NCBI GenBank assembly: GCA_030626025.1 | Contig: DAOUPT010000036.1 | Coordinates: 1 to 33,288 of the forward strand | Source: Anderseniella sp. | GTDB lineage: Bacteria; Pseudomonadota; Alphaproteobacteria; Rhizobiales; Aestuariivirgaceae | Length of the DNA: 33,288 bases | Direction of reading: 5' to 3' | Shown here: positions 17,120-24,573 of the stretch, piece by piece | Layout: the number at the start of each line of letters is the position of its first letter | Numbering within the stretch: the first letter of the stretch is position 1 | The notes under the pieces: model-generated | The model's input: the letters and a program-made list of their open reading frames with translations, nothing else | The model's database searches: none | What the model was told of the DNA's origin: nothing | Made by a program: the position numbers and the translations under genes

Positions 17120-17683
17120 ATGTTTCTGAAAAAAAGACGACAAGCAATAGTTAAGCAGGAGCTTGAACAGCTTCGCGACCGGCTGTGGCGGTTCTGTATG
17201 ATGCGAACCGGCGGTAACAAGCCGGATGCTGATGATCTGTTTCAGGCAACTGCATTGCGGGCGCTGGAAAAATCTCACCAGTTTGAACCGGGCAGCCGTT
17301 TTGACAATTGGGCTTTCACCATTGCTGTTTCCATCTGGCGCAACGAATTACGCTCGCGCAGTGTTCGGCTGGGCCAGGGGGTGGAGGAAGCTGATGAAAC
17401 CAATCTGGGAGCTGACTATCGTAGCGGTGAAACGAATATTTTTACGTCTGAAGTGTTAACTAGAATAACAGCACTGCCAAAAGGCCAGAGGATGGCCATT
17501 GTGCTGGTTTATATAGAGGGATATTCGTACCGCGAAGCCGCCGAAATATTGGCCGTTCCCATAGGTACGATAATGAGCAGACTGGCAACCGCGCGACAGA
17601 GTTTAAAGGCTTGGGCTCAAGAAGGGGCTCAAGAAGGGGCTCAAGAGGAGGCTCAAGAGCGGAGCCAAAAAGGTGAATCATGA
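17120..17683 (+). CDS. ECF-family RNA polymerase sigma factor
   Basis: 187 residues from ATG 17120 (MFLKKRRQAI). The frame is open back to 17078, but those 14 residues do not look like part of the family. Region 2 runs over ADDLFQATALRALEKSHQFEPGSRFDNWAFTIAVSIWRNELRSR. Region 4 is at LPKGQRMAIVLVYIEGYSYREAAEILAVPIGTIMSRLATARQSL. It directs RNA polymerase to a small regulon. The C-terminus ends in a 12-bp tandem repeat encoding AQEG units. The next gene, whose ATG overlaps this stop (ATGA), encodes the probable anti-sigma factor. Confidence 0.9.
   Translation: MFLKKRRQAIVKQELEQLRDRLWRFCMMRTGGNKPDADDLFQATALRALEKSHQFEPGSRFDNWAFTIAVSIWRNELRSRSVRLGQGVEEADETNLGADYRSGETNIFTSEVLTRITALPKGQRMAIVLVYIEGYSYREAAEILAVPIGTIMSRLATARQSLKAWAQEGAQEGAQEEAQERSQKGES
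17614..17661 (+). repeat. 12-bp tandem repeat, four units, in the sigma factor 3' end
   Basis: Two exact GGCTCAAGAAGG units are followed by two variants (GGCTCAAGAGGA and GGCTCAAGAGCG). Each unit codes for four residues (AQEG, AQEG, AQEE, AQER). Changes in unit number keep the frame, so they would only change the length of the acidic tail next to the anti-sigma start. Confidence 0.85.
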
Positions 17684-18426
17684 CCCAGTGGAGTGATGAA
17701 CAAATCATTGCCTATCTCGATGGCAAACTGGACATGGAACAGGGCAGAGCCCTGCACCGTGACCGTCAACACGACCCTGAACTGGACAATTATATCACCT
17801 CAATGGAGATTGATACCACCGAGTTGACCGTTGCCGGTGATGAACTTTTACAGGGCGCGCCTGACTTTGCCTTTGAAAAATCGCCCGACCGGATGCCTGT
17901 CTGGCGGCAAACGGCGATGGCAGCCAGTATTCTGGCAGTTTTCGGCCTTGGCTTTCTAACGTCATGGTTATTACCATCAGACAGCTCTCCACCGACCAAT
18001 TGGTTGCAGGCGGTGGCCGAATACCAGATGCTTTATTCAGGCGAAACACTGGTGTTGCTGGAAAAAAATGCCGACCAGCGTGGTCGCGAGGTTGCACAAA
18101 TCGGTCGTAAACTGGATATCATCCTGGCCCGCTCTGACCTCAATGTTGATGGTCTGACCTACAAGCGCGGACAATTATTGAACTATGAGAACAAACCGCT
18201 GGTGCAATTTGCCTATCTTGATGAAGACAATATTCCGGTTGCCTTTTGCATCATCAAGCGCGGGGTGAAGCCGGACCAAAAGCTGGCAGACAAAGCAATG
18301 CTGGCCGGGCAAAACGCAGTGACATGGTCAAAAGGCCAGTTCGGGTTTGTCGTTATCGGTAAAAAAGATCCGGCAACACTCAACAAATACGCCAAACAGC
18401 TAAAAGCCCGCATGGCCAGTCTTTAA
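17680..18426 (+). CDS. Transmembrane anti-sigma factor
   Basis: 248 residues. The cytosolic N-terminus (residues 1-75) starts SDEQIIAYLDGKLDMEQ, the usual opening of anti-sigma factors of this type, although no zinc-binding HxxxCxxC is present. One membrane helix lies at about 78-98 (AMAASILAVFGLGFLTSWLL). Residues 100-248 would be periplasmic and sense the signal. It overlaps the sigma gene by 4 nt. The inducing signal is not apparent; the periplasmic part has no Cys pair. Confidence 0.85.
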   Translation: MTQWSDEQIIAYLDGKLDMEQGRALHRDRQHDPELDNYITSMEIDTTELTVAGDELLQGAPDFAFEKSPDRMPVWRQTAMAASILAVFGLGFLTSWLLPSDSSPPTNWLQAVAEYQMLYSGETLVLLEKNADQRGREVAQIGRKLDIILARSDLNVDGLTYKRGQLLNYENKPLVQFAYLDEDNIPVAFCIIKRGVKPDQKLADKAMLAGQNAVTWSKGQFGFVVIGKKDPATLNKYAKQLKARMASL

Positions 18427-18450
18427 TTCACTGAATTGGCATGACACGCT

Positions 18451-19062
18451 CTAACAGCGCAAGCTCTCCAGATACAATTCAATTTGTTCAGCGCAGATCA
18501 TCATCATCTCGTTGGACTGCTCGCTTTTGGTCATCGAAACCGCGCCCTCATAGGCCGCAACAATGAAGATGGCCGCGCCATGGGTGTCAACGCCCGGCAA
18601 TATCGAGCCATTTTCCTGACCGCGCTTGAGGGCGTCGGAAACCGAGTCAATCCAGACATGGAAAATCCGGTTGAGCTTGCCGCGAAACACCTCATCAATG
18701 GGTGACATTTCCTGCGCCAGATTATTGAGCGGGCACCCCAATTGGGCAAACTGCTGGCCCATCATCGAAGGGATCATCTGCAAAACCGCTTTAATCCCGA
18801 CCACCGGATCGACATAGTCAGCCAGCGAACGCACCCACATTTGCTCGATCATACCGGCTAACACTTCATCTATGACCGCCTCTCCGAGAGCCCTTTTAGA
18901 AGGGAAATGATGATAAAAAGCTCCCTTGGTCAGTTCGGTGTCGGACAGAATCGCGTCAACCCGTGTGGCTTGATAGCCATGCTTGTACATCTGTGCAAAC
19001 GCCGAATCCAGAATCCGCCGCCGGGTCTTGTCAGGGTCTCTTTTTTTACTTTCAGCCGCCAT
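18451..19062 (-). CDS. TetR/AcrR-family regulator, probable repressor of tusA-dsrE2
   Basis: About 203 residues from ATG 19062. A TTG at 19080 with AAGGA upstream is a possible alternative that adds six residues. The DNA-binding domain (ILDSAFAQMYKHGYQATRVDAIL... and TKGAFYHHFPSKRAL) is typical. The C-terminal half contains GCPLNNLAQEMS with one Cys in the ligand domain, which is common in this subfamily and could respond to thiol or sulfur species, though that is speculative. It is divergent from tusA. Two palindromes lie in the gap, one inside the tusA promoter. Confidence 0.9.
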   Translation of the reverse strand: MAAESKKRDPDKTRRRILDSAFAQMYKHGYQATRVDAILSDTELTKGAFYHHFPSKRALGEAVIDEVLAGMIEQMWVRSLADYVDPVVGIKAVLQMIPSMMGQQFAQLGCPLNNLAQEMSPIDEVFRGKLNRIFHVWIDSVSDALKRGQENGSILPGVDTHGAAIFIVAAYEGAVSMTKSEQSNEMMMICAEQIELYLESLRC

Positions 19063-19103
19063 ATTCACGCAATCTAACAATGTTTTTATCCTTATAGCAG
19101 GCT

Positions 19104-19123
19104 TTTACACAGGGGTGTGTAAA
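19104..19123. promoter_or_regulatory. Perfect palindrome in the tetR-tusA gap
   Basis: TTTACACA (19104-19111) and TGTGTAAA (19116-19123) are exact inverted arms around GGGG. It lies upstream of the tusA -35 and about 40 bp before the tetR start. The arm sequence differs from the other palindrome at 19138-19157, so a second regulator may bind here. Confidence 0.55.
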
Positions 19124-19131
19124 GGTTTTTC

Positions 19132-19161
19132 TTGACAAACAGACTAGTTGGTCTGTTAATG
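19132..19161 (+). promoter_or_regulatory. tusA promoter with embedded TetR operator
   Basis: A consensus -35 TTGACA (19132-19137) is followed at 17-18 nt spacing by GTTAAT/TTAATG as -10. The spacer holds AACAGAC-N6-GTCTGTT (19138-19157), a perfect 7-bp-arm palindrome of the shape bound by TetR/AcrR repressors. Binding here would block RNA polymerase. Confidence 0.7.
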
Positions 19162-19231
19162 TATGCGAATATCAGAATTTGATCACATAGCCAACGAAAA
19201 AATATCAAGAAAAGCATCAAGGAGAAAACAT

Positions 19232-19474
19232 ATGACCAATGCCCAAATGTCACCGGCAAGAGAACTGGACACCACAGGGCTGAACTGCCCGCTGCCCATT
19301 TTGAAAACCAAAAAAGAGCTTAACAGTATGGAAACCGGCACGGTGCTGAAAATGGTTTCCAGTGACGTGGGGTCGCTGAAAGACATCGAGGCTTTCTGCA
19401 CCCAGACCGGGCATGGTCTTCTTTCATCTGAAGAGGACGGCAACAGCTACATTTTTCACATCCGCAAAAACTGA
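19232..19474 (+). CDS. tusA: TusA-family sulfur carrier protein
   Basis: 80 residues from ATG 19232, which has AAGGAG 8 nt upstream; a longer frame to 19163 has no such site and would cover the promoter. The motif LNCPLPILKTKKEL carries the single active Cys that holds persulfide sulfur. TusA proteins pass sulfur to tRNA thiolation, molybdopterin synthesis or, in sulfur oxidisers, from rhodanese/DsrE2 to the sHdr or Dsr system. The gene is followed 11 nt later by dsrE2, a pairing typical of sulfur trafficking and not of tRNA modification. Confidence 0.92.
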   Translation: MTNAQMSPARELDTTGLNCPLPILKTKKELNSMETGTVLKMVSSDVGSLKDIEAFCTQTGHGLLSSEEDGNSYIFHIRKN

Positions 19475-19485
19475 GGAAACCGACA

Positions 19486-20124
19486 ATGAACAAGATGACA
19501 GAACTTAAAGCCGCCGCCGCAGCCGCTACCACAGCCTCCGACGTAACCAAAGCCGAGTTCGACAAATGGTTCGATGAACGCTTTGAATTCAAGATGAAGG
19601 AAATGGCCGAAAACAAAACCCCGTCCATGTCCATCATCGCTACCAAAGGCACGCTGGATTGGGCTTATCCGCCCTTTATTTTGGCTTCAACAGCTGCGGC
19701 CCTTGGCTGGAAAGTGTCGATTTTCTTCACATTCTATGGCCTCTTGCTGCTCAAAAAAGATGTCAGCGACATGAAGGTAACACCGGTGGGTAACCCGGCC
19801 ATGCCAATGAAAATGCCTTTCGGCCCCGACTGGTTCAAAAACATCGACTGGCCAATTCCAAATGCTGTTTCGGGCAATATTCCCGGTTTTGAAAACATGG
19901 CGTCCGGTCTGATGCGCGAAACATTTAAATCCAAGGGCGTTGCGTCCATCGATGAACTGCGCGAAATTTGCGTGGATGAAGGCGTTGGTATGCATGCCTG
20001 CCAGATGACCGTTGATGTCTTTGGCTTCACCAAGGATGATTTTATTGATGATATAACCAGTTGGTGCGGCGCAGCAAGCTTCCTGCCGACAGCCCAGAAA
20101 TCAGATGTGACGCTGTTTATATAA
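19486..20124 (+). CDS. dsrE2: DsrE2-family sulfurtransferase-like protein (DsrE/DsrF/DrsH-like)
   Basis: 212 residues. After a disordered N-terminus and the MSIIATKGTLDWAYPPFILASTAAALGWKVSIFFTFYG strand-helix unit of DsrE proteins, it has KVTPVGNPAMPMKMPFGPDWF and ends with GMHACQMTVDVFGF, the conserved Cys motif of DsrE2. Other cysteines are in EICVDEG and SWCGAASF. DsrE2 is thought to be membrane-attached, and in sulfur oxidisers it exchanges sulfur with TusA. The GAGG ahead of the ATG and the 11-nt gap make a two-gene operon. Confidence 0.88.
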   Translation: MNKMTELKAAAAAATTASDVTKAEFDKWFDERFEFKMKEMAENKTPSMSIIATKGTLDWAYPPFILASTAAALGWKVSIFFTFYGLLLLKKDVSDMKVTPVGNPAMPMKMPFGPDWFKNIDWPIPNAVSGNIPGFENMASGLMRETFKSKGVASIDELREICVDEGVGMHACQMTVDVFGFTKDDFIDDITSWCGAASFLPTAQKSDVTLFI

Positions 20125-20162
20125 ACTGTACCACTTTTTCTGACCTCCCCGGATATTGACAG

Positions 20163-20196
20163 CCCCGAACAATTCCATAATATGGATCGTTCGGGG
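20163..20196. other. Hairpin between dsrE2 and the next gene
   Basis: CCCCGAAC (20163-20170) pairs with GTTCGGGG (20189-20196), with an inner CCAT/ATGG. No T-run follows, so it may be a weak terminator of the sulfur operon or a leader structure of the gene at 20223. Confidence 0.5.
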
Positions 20197-20222
20197 GTTC
20201 TGAAGGGAACCAAGGGGTTGGT

Positions 20223-20624
20223 ATGTTTAGATTATTAAAAATATTGGGTGTGGGCCTGTTGCCAGCACTCCTGTCAATAACTTTTCTGACGGTTAGCTTA
20301 ACCACGTCGTCTCAAACAGCAAAAGCTGAAACTTTAACCTGGCTGATGAAAAGCAAATATCCTTACAAGGTGAGCGTTGCTTTTTACTCCAAGCGACGCA
20401 AGCATTCCTGGCCTGGCGGCCGCAAGGTATGGATAATTTCTGATAGTTCTGTACACGAGTACACGCTGAACTGCAGGCGGGGTGAAAAAATCTGTTATGG
20501 CGCCTGGGTCCGTGGCAACAAAAGCAGATATTGGGGCGTTGGGTATAAGGGCCGTCGCGGGTGTAGCGGTTGTTGTTACCGCTGTAACGGTGGTGAAACA
20601 AAAATACGCGTTTTGAAGCGGTAA
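20223..20624 (+). CDS. Small secreted basic protein of unknown function
   Basis: 133 residues. A hydrophobic N-terminus (about residues 8-35) ends in a likely signal-peptidase site after AKA. The mature part is strongly basic and rich in Tyr, Trp, Arg and Lys. It has a Cys pair in LNCRRGEKICYG and a C-terminal GCSGCCYRCNGG cluster, giving six Cys and so possible disulfides. The pattern KYPYKVSVAFYSKRRKHSWPG followed by SRYWGVGYKG suggests a small beta-rich periplasmic domain. I do not recognise a named family. Confidence 0.75.
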   Translation: MFRLLKILGVGLLPALLSITFLTVSLTTSSQTAKAETLTWLMKSKYPYKVSVAFYSKRRKHSWPGGRKVWIISDSSVHEYTLNCRRGEKICYGAWVRGNKSRYWGVGYKGRRGCSGCCYRCNGGETKIRVLKR

Positions 20625-20646
20625 TCGAGAAGCCATTTTAAAGCGT

Positions 20647-20688
20647 GTTGCGTTTTATTTGCCTCGCAAATGAACCGCGGGACGCAAC
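20647..20688. other. Nested inverted repeat (cruciform-like)
   Basis: The outer arms GTTGCGT (20647-20653) and ACGCAAC (20682-20688) enclose a second perfect hairpin ATTTGC-CTC-GCAAAT (20657-20671). It lies between the secreted-protein gene and the esterase gene and is not followed by T. The function is unknown. Confidence 0.5.
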
Positions 20689-20762
20689 AATAGTAAATGC
20701 TTTAGATATTGGGCTTGGCCTTGTTTTGCAGTAATCTGTCCGCGAAATGAGGGGATTACCAT

Positions 20763-21800
20763 ATGGGAAAACTTGCGATGCTGGCCGGACTGGTTATGGT
20801 CCGGCTGCCCGAAAACGTGTTAAAACGGATTTACGGCGAGCGTGAGACCTATCGCGGCCAGACCATAGATGCCAAAGCGCTGGCGCTTGGTCGGTTGGCA
20901 AACACGGTTCGCATCCCAGGCCATCTGCCCAGCGTTCAAGAAAGCCGCCAGCAGTCTGAGCACACGGCAACCATGTTTGACCGCAAGGGACCCAAACTGG
21001 CGCGGGTTGAAAATTTTAACATTGATGGTGCCATAGATGGGGTAAGCGGACCGATCGGCGTCCGGCTGTACAGCGATACCGTTGATACCAACTCATTGCA
21101 GCCTGCTCTGGTATTTCTGCATGGCGGCGGCTTTGTGCAAGGCAGTCTGGAGTCGCACGATGCCGTCTGCGCCAAGCTGGCCAAATGGTCCGGGGGTATC
21201 GTTGTTGCGGTGGATTATCGTCTGGCGCCAGAATATCCGTTCCCGCAAGGTATCGAAGATGCAAAGCAAGTCTTCCTCTGGCTGGTTGAAAATGGCGTGG
21301 CTCTTGGCATCGATCCCGAGCGCCTTGGTGTTGGTGGTGATAGTGCCGGGGCCTGTTTTGCTGCTGTGGTATCAGCCGAGCTCGCCCGGCAGAAAAACGC
21401 TCCAAAATTTCAGGCATTGATTTATCCGGTAACAGATGGCCACCTCAACAGTGAATCTGTTAACGATCTGGCCGATGCCTATATTCTGCCCAAAGAGCGG
21501 ATGACCTGGTATCTGGATTTGTATCGCGGTGACTTTTCCGATTTCGATGATCCGAAGTTTTCACCGCTTTTCACCGAAGATTTTGCCACCTTGCCCAAAA
21601 CATATGTGCTGACCGCCGGGTTTGACCCCTTGTGCGATGATGGCACCGCCTATGTCGAAAAATTATCCAAAGCGGGGGTGCCGGTGACCCATCGCCATTT
21701 CCCCGGCCAAATCCACGCTTTTATCAACCTGACCAGCGTCATCCCGCAAGGCACCCAGGCCCTGAAAGAAATCGCTCAATGGTTGCAGGATAACTGGTAA
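20763..21800 (+). CDS. Alpha/beta hydrolase, hormone-sensitive-lipase (class IV) esterase
   Basis: 345 residues. HGGGFVQGS gives the oxyanion hole of the HSL family. VGGDSAGACFA holds the catalytic Ser, GFDPLCDD the Asp and HFPGQIHAFI the His. These enzymes cleave short-chain esters of varied substrates in the cytosol. GAGGGG precedes the ATG. No operon partner is seen. Confidence 0.92.
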   Translation: MGKLAMLAGLVMVRLPENVLKRIYGERETYRGQTIDAKALALGRLANTVRIPGHLPSVQESRQQSEHTATMFDRKGPKLARVENFNIDGAIDGVSGPIGVRLYSDTVDTNSLQPALVFLHGGGFVQGSLESHDAVCAKLAKWSGGIVVAVDYRLAPEYPFPQGIEDAKQVFLWLVENGVALGIDPERLGVGGDSAGACFAAVVSAELARQKNAPKFQALIYPVTDGHLNSESVNDLADAYILPKERMTWYLDLYRGDFSDFDDPKFSPLFTEDFATLPKTYVLTAGFDPLCDDGTAYVEKLSKAGVPVTHRHFPGQIHAFINLTSVIPQGTQALKEIAQWLQDNW

Positions 21801-21821
21801 CCAGCGCCATAATAATAACTG

Positions 21822-22058
21822 TCAGTGCGCTTTTTCCAGCACTTCAGAAAGAGCAGCAGCCATTGTGGTAATGTCGCCGATCTCGTCTTCTTTAAACCCG
21901 GTAATGGTTTTCAAAACCGCCAATTCGGGCAACTCAAGTAATTGAGTCACGTCGTCCAGCTGCAAGCGTTTTGCCTCTTCTTTGGCAAATGCAATGAGCA
22001 ACAACAAAGCTTCTAAAGATATGTCGCGGGAATTCATTGGCAGCCTCATGTAAACCAC
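21822..22058 (-). CDS. Small hypothetical protein
   Basis: Up to 78 residues, mostly amphipathic helix (LEALLLLIAFAKEEAKRLQLDDVTQLLELPELAVLKTITGF). No signal peptide, Cys or known motif. ATG 22034 (MNSRDISL) is a possible later start. Codon use looks coding, but there is no homology I can name. The gap from 22059 to 22274 has no gene. Confidence 0.5.
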   Translation of the reverse strand: MVYMRLPMNSRDISLEALLLLIAFAKEEAKRLQLDDVTQLLELPELAVLKTITGFKEDEIGDITTMAAALSEVLEKAH

Positions 22059-22274
22059 CGGTTTTCACCAAAAAAAATCGCAGTTTGTTTGTTTCCAAAA
22101 CTCATTTAGTCATCCCCCAAATCTCTCCCCCGATCAATTCGAATAACTGGTTTTACAACCAACTTCTGGTCGGTAACTTGCGCTTCGAATACCCGATAAA
22201 ATTGTACGATGTACCCACCACGCATGGGGGAGTTGCAATGCTACCGCTGTGACATATGCCACAGACAGCTCGTT

Positions 22275-23894
22275 TTAGGAAGTAAACTTTGCAATTGATG
22301 CGATCGCATCGTAGCGAGTTTCGAAAACATGGCTCATAGGTATAGATTCCAAAGCGCCAAGTGCTATTAGGGTTTGCAGTGGTTCGCCGCTCAATCCGCA
22401 AATAAAGCAATGCTCAGTCTGTTCGCGTCCGCTGCTCAACATGTCATCAATGGCCATCGCGGCGCTGGTGTCGATATAGGCGGTTTCGGTAAAGTCATAG
22501 AGAACAATTGGCTCACCGGAATCAAAAAGGCCGATGCTATGGGTCAGTTCGCGGGCCGAGGCATAAGAAAACCTGCCGCGCAATCTCACCAACAACACTT
22601 TGTCTCCAAGGTTTTCCAGAAGCCGACTTTCCTCTTCGCTAAGCTCTCCACCTTCTGACGACAGAGCCAGCGCACTGACACCTTCCATCTCATGAACTTC
22701 GGCTCGCCGGGAAGCAGCAAATGAGGCCAAAATAATGCCGACAGCAACAGCCGTTATCAGATCAATAAACACCGTCATGCCAAAAGTAACCAGCATGACA
22801 ACGACATTGTCTTTTGGTGCAGCGGCGATGCGTTTGAGGTATTTCCAGTCGATAATGTCCCAGCCGACCTTCATCAAAATTCCGGCAAGAGCGGCATGAG
22901 GCACCTGTTCAGCCAGCGGCCCGAGGCCCAAAACAAGAGCCAGCAGAATGACTGCATGCAGGGCGCCCGATAGCGGGGTGCGTCCCCCGGCACGAACATT
23001 GACAACTGTGCGCATGGTCGCCCCGGCACCGGGCAGACCACCAATCAGACCCGAAGCGATATTGCCAATGCCTTGACCGATTAATTCGCGGTTTGATTTG
23101 TGTCGGGTGCGAGTTATGGAATCTGCCACCAGCGATGTCAGCAGACTGTCGATCGAACCGAGCAAGGCCAAAATAATGGCCGGTGCAACAACTCCCGGCA
23201 GACCACCAAGTGTAATTGTTGGCAGATTGATGGCAGGAAATCCGGTCGGAACATCGCCGATAATCGGCGCGCCGGAAAATACCGTTATTGCCATAAGTGT
23301 CCCAATCAGCAGCGCCGCCAGCGCCGATGGCAGGATGGCGGCAAGGCGGGATGGCCAGAACACCATTACCGCCAGGCTTGCCGCGGCAATCGCCAGCGCA
23401 TCGAAATTCATCTGTGAAGGGAGTTGCGGCCAGAAAGTTATCGCCCCCACAGGTCCGCCACCGGCAGTTGGCAAGCCGAAAAACGGCAGGGTTTGAATCA
23501 GGATGATAATCAAACCAATACCCGACATAAAACCCGATACCACCGAATGAGGCGTGTAAGACACATAGCGTCCGACTTTTAGCAACCCAAGGCCGATTTG
23601 AATAAAACCAGCCAGTATGACAATCAAGAATGCCGTGCCGGGGCTATCGGCATATTGAACAACCACCGCCGCCATGGCCACGGTCATTGGTCCGGTCGGC
23701 CCGGAGACTTGCGAGCGGGTTCCGCCCAGGACAGCGGCAAAAAACCCGACAGCGATCGCCCCGTACAATCCGGCAATCGGCCCGACCCCGGAAGCAACCC
23801 CAAAAGCCAGTGCCAGCGGCAACGCCACCACAGCTGCTGTTACGCCGCCAAAAATATCACCTTTTAAATTCCCGAAAAGACCCTGGCCCGTCAT
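22275..23894 (-). CDS. SulP-family anion transporter with STAS domain
   Basis: 539 residues from ATG 23894, chosen for AAGGAAG 7 nt upstream; the frame extends to 24095 but that part overlaps the upstream gene and reads unlike protein. About ten or more membrane helices follow the GVTAAVVALPLALAFGVASGVGPIAGLYGA SulP signature. From about residue 425 a STAS domain (VLLVRLRGRFSYASARELTHSI... YIDTSAAMAIDDML) lies in the cytosol. SulP proteins carry sulfate, bicarbonate or dicarboxylates. The substrate is unresolved. It is the last gene of an operon with rsmJ and mttB-like. Confidence 0.92.
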   Translation of the reverse strand: MTGQGLFGNLKGDIFGGVTAAVVALPLALAFGVASGVGPIAGLYGAIAVGFFAAVLGGTRSQVSGPTGPMTVAMAAVVVQYADSPGTAFLIVILAGFIQIGLGLLKVGRYVSYTPHSVVSGFMSGIGLIIILIQTLPFFGLPTAGGGPVGAITFWPQLPSQMNFDALAIAAASLAVMVFWPSRLAAILPSALAALLIGTLMAITVFSGAPIIGDVPTGFPAINLPTITLGGLPGVVAPAIILALLGSIDSLLTSLVADSITRTRHKSNRELIGQGIGNIASGLIGGLPGAGATMRTVVNVRAGGRTPLSGALHAVILLALVLGLGPLAEQVPHAALAGILMKVGWDIIDWKYLKRIAAAPKDNVVVMLVTFGMTVFIDLITAVAVGIILASFAASRRAEVHEMEGVSALALSSEGGELSEEESRLLENLGDKVLLVRLRGRFSYASARELTHSIGLFDSGEPIVLYDFTETAYIDTSAAMAIDDMLSSGREQTEHCFICGLSGEPLQTLIALGALESIPMSHVFETRYDAIASIAKFTS

Positions 23895-23970
23895 TGTCAC
23901 TTCCTTATACCCATCAACGTCTTGCGGTAGCATGTGGCAGGTAAAAGGGAAAGGGCATTGGGGGCAGACT

Positions 23971-24570
23971 TTAGGTAATAAACACATCATAACGGGTCGA
24001 TTTGCCGGTAATCTGGTGCGAGGGGGCTTTAATGCCTTCCATCGGTTCGGCCCGTTGCGGCCATTTGAGAACAACCCGGTTGCTTGCTGTTGCAAGGGCC
24101 ACTTTCATCAACTCGACACTGTCTTCATCGGCCCCGACAATCTGGCGGATCAAACGCATTTCCTTTTTGACCAGAGCCGAGTTTTTGCGCGGCGGGTGCA
24201 TTGGGTCGATCAATACCACTTGCGGGGCGAGATCAGGCAGCAGGTCCCTGGCATCACCGAGCAGCAAGGTCATACGGGCGATAATTTCAGCAAATTCGCT
24301 GCTTTCCGCAATCGCCCGCTCCATCCCCTCGTGCAACAGTTGATGCATCTTCTCTGAGCGTTCAATCAGCGTAACCTTTGCCCCAAGTGAGGCCAGCAAA
24401 AAAGCATCGCGACCCAGACCGGCTGTCGCATCAACGATATCGGGCGTCTTGCCGCCCTTCATCCCCACAGCCTTGGGTAAAGCCTGCCCGCGCCCGCCGC
24501 CATGACGAAACCGGTGACCAACTGCGCCGCCGGTAAAGTCACAAACCAGTTTTTCCGGCTCCAATGCCAC
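23971..24570 (-). CDS. rsmJ: 16S rRNA (guanine-1516-N2) methyltransferase RsmJ
   Basis: 199 residues, shorter than the enterobacterial enzyme of about 250 because the N-terminal extension is missing. VCDFTGGAVGHRFRHGGGRGQALPKAVG, DATAGLGRDAFLLASLGAKVTLIERS and DPMHPPRKNSALVKKEMR are RsmJ hallmarks. The start is GTG with a GAGGTG site upstream. It begins 3 nt after the MttB-family gene and is followed by SulP after 76 nt, so it shares their transcript without obvious functional tie. Confidence 0.92.
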   Translation of the reverse strand: MALEPEKLVCDFTGGAVGHRFRHGGGRGQALPKAVGMKGGKTPDIVDATAGLGRDAFLLASLGAKVTLIERSEKMHQLLHEGMERAIAESSEFAEIIARMTLLLGDARDLLPDLAPQVVLIDPMHPPRKNSALVKKEMRLIRQIVGADEDSVELMKVALATASNRVVLKWPQRAEPMEGIKAPSHQITGKSTRYDVFIT

Positions 24571-24573
24571 TGT

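Noticed and set aside
22247-22264. CRP/FNR-like site (TGTGA-N6-CCACA)
   Set aside because: It is a good match to the CRP pattern but lies at the 3' end of sulP and nearly 190 bp from the next start. A chance match is likely.
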